Positions 62,706 through 64,000 of a DNA stretch of 64,000 bases are shown piece after piece. The stretch spans positions 39,097 through 103,096 of the forward strand of contig NZ_JBMGQR010000007.1 of NCBI RefSeq assembly GCF_049059935.1, given 5' to 3'. How positions within the stretch are numbered: the stretch's first letter is position 1; every line of letters starts with the position of its first letter. The notes under the pieces were generated by a model that saw only the letters and a program-made list of their open reading frames with translations, was not told the origin of the DNA and searched no databases. This stretch comes from JAURVT01 sp049059935 (GTDB lineage: Bacteria > Actinomycetota > Actinomycetes > Propionibacteriales > Nocardioidaceae). The position numbers and the translations under genes are program-made.

Positions 62706-64000
62706 CAGGTGTCCTCGGCCTCGGGGTCGCCGTGCAGCCCGAGCATCGCGCGCGCCTCGCCGACCGTCACGACCGATCCGGTGACGAGCACGCCGCCGGT
62801 GCCCATGGCATCGGCCTGCGGGTCGCCCTCCTCGGCGAGCTGGACGGCGACGGCGATCGCGTCGGACAGGTGACGGACCAGGTGCACGCGCTCGGAGCCG
62901 AAGATGCCCTCGGCGATGTCGGCCAGCTCGGCGGCGGACATCGAGCGGTCCGAGCCGTTCTGGGTGCAGACCACCTGCCCCATCACGGGCTCCATGACGT
63001 GGAGGATCTCGTCGACCTCCTTGTCGGCCATGACGGCCACGACGCCCACCAGCGGGCTGAAGGAGAACTCCTCCTGCACCGCGTTCATGGTGGCCTCGGC
63101 GCCCGCGGGGTTGTGCGCGGCGTCGAGCAGGACGGTGGGGCTGCGGCGCGCCACCTCGAGACGGCCCGGCGACGTGACGCGGGCGAACGCCTCGCGGACG
63201 AGGTCGGAGTCCAGCTCCTCCCCGCCGACGAACGACTCGACGGCCGCGAGCGCGACCGCCGCGTTCTGCGCCTGGTGGGCGCCGTGCAGCGGCAGCAGGA
63301 TGTCGGAGTGCGTGGTGCCGAGGCCCTGGAGCGTCAGCACCTGCCCGCCCACGGCGACGAGACGGTCGGCGACCCCGAAGTCGACGCCCTCGCGGACGGC
63401 GGTGGCCCCGACCTCGGCGATCCGCTGGCCGAGCACCTCGGCCGCCTCGGGGTCCTGCACCGCGAGCACGGCCGCGGCGCCGGGCTTGATGATGCCGGCC
63501 TTCTCGCGGGCGATGTCGGTGAGCGTGTCGCCGAGGTAGGCCGCGTGGTCCAGCCCGATCGGGGTGACGACGGCGACGCGTCCGTCGGCGACGTTGGTGG
63601 CGTCCCACGTGCCGCCCATGCCCACCTCGACGACGGCGGCGTCGACGGGCGCGTCGGCGAACGCCGCGTACGCCATCGCGACCATCGTCTCGAAGAACGA
63701 CAGCGGGTGCGGCTGGGAGTCGTCGACGACCCGCGCGTACGCGGCGACGTCGGAGAACGCGTCGACGAACAGCTCCTCGCTCAGCGGCAGCCCGTCCAGG
63801 CTGATCCGCTCGGTCATCGACGTCAGGTGCGGGCTGGTGAAGCGACCCGTGCGCAGCCCGAGGGTGCGCAGCAGCGAGTCGACCATCCGGGCGACGGAGG
63901 TCTTGCCGTTCGTCCCGGTGACGTGGACGACGGGGTAGGCGGCCTGCGGGTCGCCCATCAGGTGGCACAGGGCGCGGATGCGGTCGAGCGAGGGCTCGAG
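62705..64000 (-). CDS. folC: Folylpolyglutamate synthase/dihydrofolate synthase, 5' end outside the window
   Basis: At least 432 residues of a Mur-ligase-fold enzyme that adds glutamate to folates (and may act as dihydrofolate synthase). The ATP site is HVTGTNGKTSVARMVDSLL, followed by FTSPHLTSMTERI, VEVGMGGTWDATNVAD, LDHAAYLGDTLTDIAREKAG (the Mur-type His region) and LLDAAHNPAGAEA. Only a short N-terminal part appears to be missing. It is followed by DUF4233 with a TGATG overlap. Confidence 0.95.
   Translation of the reverse strand, partial: LEPSLDRIRALCHLMGDPQAAYPVVHVTGTNGKTSVARMVDSLLRTLGLRTGRFTSPHLTSMTERISLDGLPLSEELFVDAFSDVAAYARVVDDSQPHPLSFFETMVAMAYAAFADAPVDAAVVEVGMGGTWDATNVADGRVAVVTPIGLDHAAYLGDTLTDIAREKAGIIKPGAAAVLAVQDPEAAEVLGQRIAEVGATAVREGVDFGVADRLVAVGGQVLTLQGLGTTHSDILLPLHGAHQAQNAAVALAAVESFVGGEELDSDLVREAFARVTSPGRLEVARRSPTVLLDAAHNPAGAEATMNAVQEEFSFSPLVGVVAVMADKEVDEILHVMEPVMGQVVCTQNGSDRSMSAAELADIAEGIFGSERVHLVRHLSDAIAVAVQLAEEGDPQADAMGTGGVLVTGSVVTVGEARAMLGLHGDPEAEDT

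Overview
The window is a GC-rich actinobacterial chromosome segment with dense coding, frequent 4-bp GTGA/ATGA gene overlaps, many GTG starts, IdeR/DtxR-type iron boxes and many apparently leaderless promoters. The conserved blocks (TIGR03960-type radical SAM / DUF2344 / rne / rplU / rpmA / obgE / proB; nadD-rsfS; mreBCD-PBP2-rodA; folC-DUF4233-ndk) are typical of Actinobacteria. Together with a TagF-rich teichoic acid cluster they suggest a Nocardioidaceae-like organism (Nocardioides or Aeromicrobium type). That placement is inference, not a database result.

Layout. 1-2087: a truncated TrkH-like potassium transporter gene, benE, and a divergent XRE regulator with a clear operator. 2167-10429: iron acquisition, made of two FecCD permeases, a FecE ATPase, a siderophore reductase (SIP) and a heterodimeric ABC exporter-fold pair in one minus-strand run behind an iron box, plus a second SIP. 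10478-15973: four translationally coupled genes (M13 zinc peptidase, holin-like/phosphodiesterase fusion, metallo-beta-lactamase-fold hydrolase, DedA). 16130-18428: an MFS transporter and a glutathionyl-hydroquinone-reductase-like protein. 18465-28849: wall teichoic acid or related phosphopolymer locus (CDP-alcohol transferase, two TagF-like polymerases, pyruvyl transferase, two GT2 enzymes, Bcs1-type CDP-ribitol synthase, TagGH-like exporter). 28878-31838: a candidate small RNA, an amino-acid permease, a winged-helix protein and tRNA-Ala(GGC). 31948-40859: SDR, a divergent QueA, and the nadD/rsfS, proA, proB and obgE genes. 40954-50672: rpmA, rplU, rne, DUF2344 and its radical SAM partner, separated by fdhA, an MFS gene and a GNAT gene. 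50801-56581: rod-shape/elongasome operon. 56643-61274: phosphotransferase system (IIB, IIA, EI, DeoR regulator, 1-phosphofructokinase, HPr) without any IIC. 61407-64000: a small membrane protein flanked by an inverted repeat, ndk, DUF4233 and the 3' part of folC.

How the parts work together. Iron limitation should derepress the FecCDE-SIP-ABC run. The teichoic acid locus contains nucleotide precursor synthesis, polymerisation, decoration and export. The rne-rplU-rpmA-obgE-proB run links RNA decay, ribosome assembly and proline synthesis. EI and HPr supply phosphate to IIA/IIB, while FruK processes fructose 1-phosphate under a DeoR-type regulator.

No gap longer than about 300 bases lacks a gene. 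The larger gaps (23564-23738, 28850-29061, 44641-44887, 59059-59241) hold an inverted repeat, a candidate sRNA, a structured rne leader and a divergent promoter respectively. Several short repeat families occupy gene ends. No CRISPR array, insertion sequence, rRNA or prophage was seen.
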